DNA of 15,314 bases from Pyrobaculum sp. GTDB lineage: Archaea > Thermoproteota > Thermoprotei > Thermoproteales > Thermoproteaceae. A program made the position numbers and the translations under genes. The notes below the pieces were generated by a model. It searched no databases. It was not told where the DNA came from and worked only from the letters and a program-made list of their open reading frames with translations. Below are positions 14,260 to 15,314 of this stretch, in pieces. Position 1 is the first letter of the stretch. Every line of letters begins with the position of its first letter. The stretch is taken from contig WYEI01000292.1 in the NCBI GenBank assembly GCA_009903905.1, forward strand, positions 1 to 15,314, in the 5' to 3' direction.

Positions 14260-14266
14260 ATATAAT
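14260..14266 (+). promoter_or_regulatory. TATA box for ribB
   Basis: ATATAAT, within AAAAAATATAATACC, begins 28 bases before GTG 14288. It supports that GTG over the one at 14279 and shows that ribB can be transcribed independently of arfA-arfC. Confidence 0.55.
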
Positions 14267-14272
14267 ACCCTA

Positions 14273-14284
14273 CAACACGTGTTG
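14273..14284 (+). promoter_or_regulatory. Candidate operator in the ribB promoter (CAACACGTGTTG)
   Basis: This is a perfect 12-base palindrome between the TATA box and the start at 14288. It shares CAAC and GTTG half-sites, and the following AC, with the arfA element at 12917-12930. The position fits a repressor site acting on both riboflavin promoters. No protein evidence is available in the window. Confidence 0.45.
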
Positions 14285-14287
14285 ACT

Positions 14288-14932
14288 GTGAACACTCTTG
14301 AAACAGCCATCCAAGCCCTCAAAAGAGGCGGTCTTGTCATGCTATACGACGGGGACGATAGAGAGGCTGAGATAGACTTCGTGGTCCGTGCAGACGCCGT
14401 AACTCCCCAGCTGGTGAGGTGGCTTCGGAAAAACGCAGGAGGCCTCCTCTGCTTCGCCACGACGAAAGAAATCGGCGAATTGCTGGGGCTCACGTTTCTA
14501 AGCGACGTCTACAGAAGGCTGGGCTTCTCAACGAAGGCGCCCTATGGAGATGAGCCGGCCTTCATGGGCTACGTCAACCACGTCAAGACCAAAACGGGGG
14601 TTAGAGACACCGACAAGGCGTTGACTATTAGAGAACTTGCGCGGGTTGTGGAGCTTGCCCTGAAGAACCCGGAGACCGCCTACCACGAGTTCAGGAGGAG
14701 CTTCTACATGCCGGGCCACGTGCCCGTGTTGGGCGCGCGCGCGGGCACGCGGTGGGGACACACTGAGCTGTCCATCTTACTAGCCCAAGCCGCCGGCGTC
14801 CCTCCCGCCGTGGTTATAATCGAGGCGCTGGGCGACCACCTCGAGGCCATGCCGTTTGAGGAAGCGGAGAAGCTGGCGGCATCGCTGGGGGTGCCCATTG
14901 TCACCTCAAAAGACGTCAAGACCTTAGCCTAA
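14288..14932 (+). CDS. ribB: 3,4-dihydroxy-2-butanone 4-phosphate synthase
   Basis: The enzyme converts ribulose 5-phosphate to the four-carbon unit of riboflavin plus formate, with magnesium. The 214-aa protein carries the acidic loop [11 protein letters not shown] (21-31), [12 protein letters not shown] (103-114, the TG.S..DR..TI region), PGHVPVLGA (142-150) and [10 protein letters not shown] (153-162), which matches R.GHTE. No GTP cyclohydrolase II domain is fused, as expected in archaea that use ArfA. GTG 14288 is chosen by TATA spacing; GTG 14279 would start inside the candidate operator and add three residues. It follows arfC and completes the local riboflavin set. The 3' end overlaps the convergent cysteine-cluster gene by 17 bases. 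Confidence 0.92.
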   Translation: MNTLETAIQALKRGGLVMLYDGDDREAEIDFVVRADAVTPQLVRWLRKNAGGLLCFATTKEIGELLGLTFLSDVYRRLGFSTKAPYGDEPAFMGYVNHVKTKTGVRDTDKALTIRELARVVELALKNPETAYHEFRRSFYMPGHVPVLGARAGTRWGHTELSILLAQAAGVPPAVVIIEALGDHLEAMPFEEAEKLAASLGVPIVTSKDVKTLA

Positions 14933-15302
14933 TCTTTATCTTAGTCAACTTCACGTCCTCCAGAAACCGGAGGACGTAGGGGCCCAGGCGCTTGATCTCG
15001 CTCCGCGGCACGGTGTCCCACGTGGGACACGTCTTGTCCACAGTTACAGATCTGCCGTCGTAGACGAGGGGATACATGCGGCAACCCACAGGCCTTATGT
15101 CGTAGATCTTACACATCCTAGTCTGAGGGTCGTAAAAGACGCAGTGTCCATCCACGTTCTTCAGTCGATACACGCCGTCTTTCTCCGCTACGAAATCCTC
15201 CATCTTGTACCCCCGCGCGGTGATCCTTCCTATGTCCTCGGCCAACAACTCCATTTCTGTGCCTATGCAACAGACGCCGCAGGCTATGCACTTGAACTTC
15301 AC
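14916..15302 (-). CDS. YkgJ-like cysteine-cluster protein
   Basis: This 128-aa protein has the family pattern: an N-terminal C-x2-C-x2-CC cluster (C5, C8, C11, C12 in KCIACGVCC), then C54 (GHCVFYD), C64 ([12 protein letters not shown]) and C74, then C92 (KTCP). The R-P-x-x-C-x-x-Y-P segment (RPVGCRMYP, 70-78) is typical. Members of this group are thought to bind zinc or an iron-sulfur cluster, and their function is largely unknown. GTG 15302 is a possible start, but the frame stays open to the window edge (Glu-Trp-Phe-Glu upstream), so the true start may lie outside. No link to riboflavin synthesis is evident beyond the 17-base convergent overlap. Confidence 0.8.
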   Translation of the reverse strand: MKFKCIACGVCCIGTEMELLAEDIGRITARGYKMEDFVAEKDGVYRLKNVDGHCVFYDPQTRMCKIYDIRPVGCRMYPLVYDGRSVTVDKTCPTWDTVPRSEIKRLGPYVLRFLEDVKLTKIKIRLRS

Positions 15303-15314
15303 CTCAAACCACTC

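Noticed and set aside
14736..14752. GC-rich GGGCGCGCGCGCGGGC-like stretch in ribB as a possible structural element
   Set aside because: It encodes the conserved Gly-Ala-Arg-Ala-Gly segment before the R.GHTE motif, so coding explains it.

Overview
The window looks like a chromosomal segment of a hyperthermophilic crenarchaeote of the order Thermoproteales, most likely Pyrobaculum or a close Thermoproteus relative. The reasons are GC-rich, tightly packed genes; TATA boxes about 26-27 bases before start codons, which implies leaderless mRNAs; frequent GTG starts; ATGA/GTGA gene overlaps; archaeal-type GluRS, AsnRS and Sua5; and an archaeal (ArfA/ArfB/ArfC) riboflavin pathway. No mobile element, CRISPR array, tRNA or rRNA was seen, and no intergenic gap exceeds 180 bases.

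Layout. 1-95 (minus) is the start of a CBS-domain protein that runs off the left edge. 124-1218 (minus) is a cassette of four small proteins of unknown function, each joined to the next by a 4-base stop/start overlap; one of them, 45 aa, is easily missed. 1297-4673 (plus) is an overlapping operon of sugar-phosphate nucleotidyltransferase, glutamyl-tRNA synthetase and a DUF354-like protein. 4704-5090 (plus) is an unknown protein. 5068-7980 (minus) is an operon of a beta-hydroxyacid-dehydrogenase-like NAD(P) enzyme, a one-helix membrane protein, asparaginyl-tRNA synthetase and a Fap7/AK6-type kinase. It is divergent from sua5 (8028-9071, threonylcarbamoyl-AMP synthase), and the two directions appear to share one palindromic TATA box. 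A methyltransferase and PRPP synthetase follow on plus, then a histone-deacetylase-like amidohydrolase on minus, and a 65-aa charged helical protein on plus.

12188-14932 is the most coherent block. It holds a creatininase-family protein (probable ArfB, minus), GTP cyclohydrolase III (ArfA), a RibD-type reductase (ArfC) and DHBP synthase (RibB). Together these provide the first three archaeal steps from GTP plus the four-carbon branch to riboflavin/FAD; the same first steps feed F420 in F420-making archaea. Both the arfA and ribB promoters carry CAAC...GTTG palindromes between TATA box and start, which makes them candidate operators for a shared repressor. PRPP synthetase nearby supplies purine nucleotide precursors, hence GTP, but a functional link is only inference. 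The right edge holds a YkgJ-like cysteine-cluster protein on minus.

All four convergent gene pairs overlap at their 3' ends. Several starts given here are shorter than the longest open frame, because the TATA spacing and the leaderless habit point to the inner start codon.
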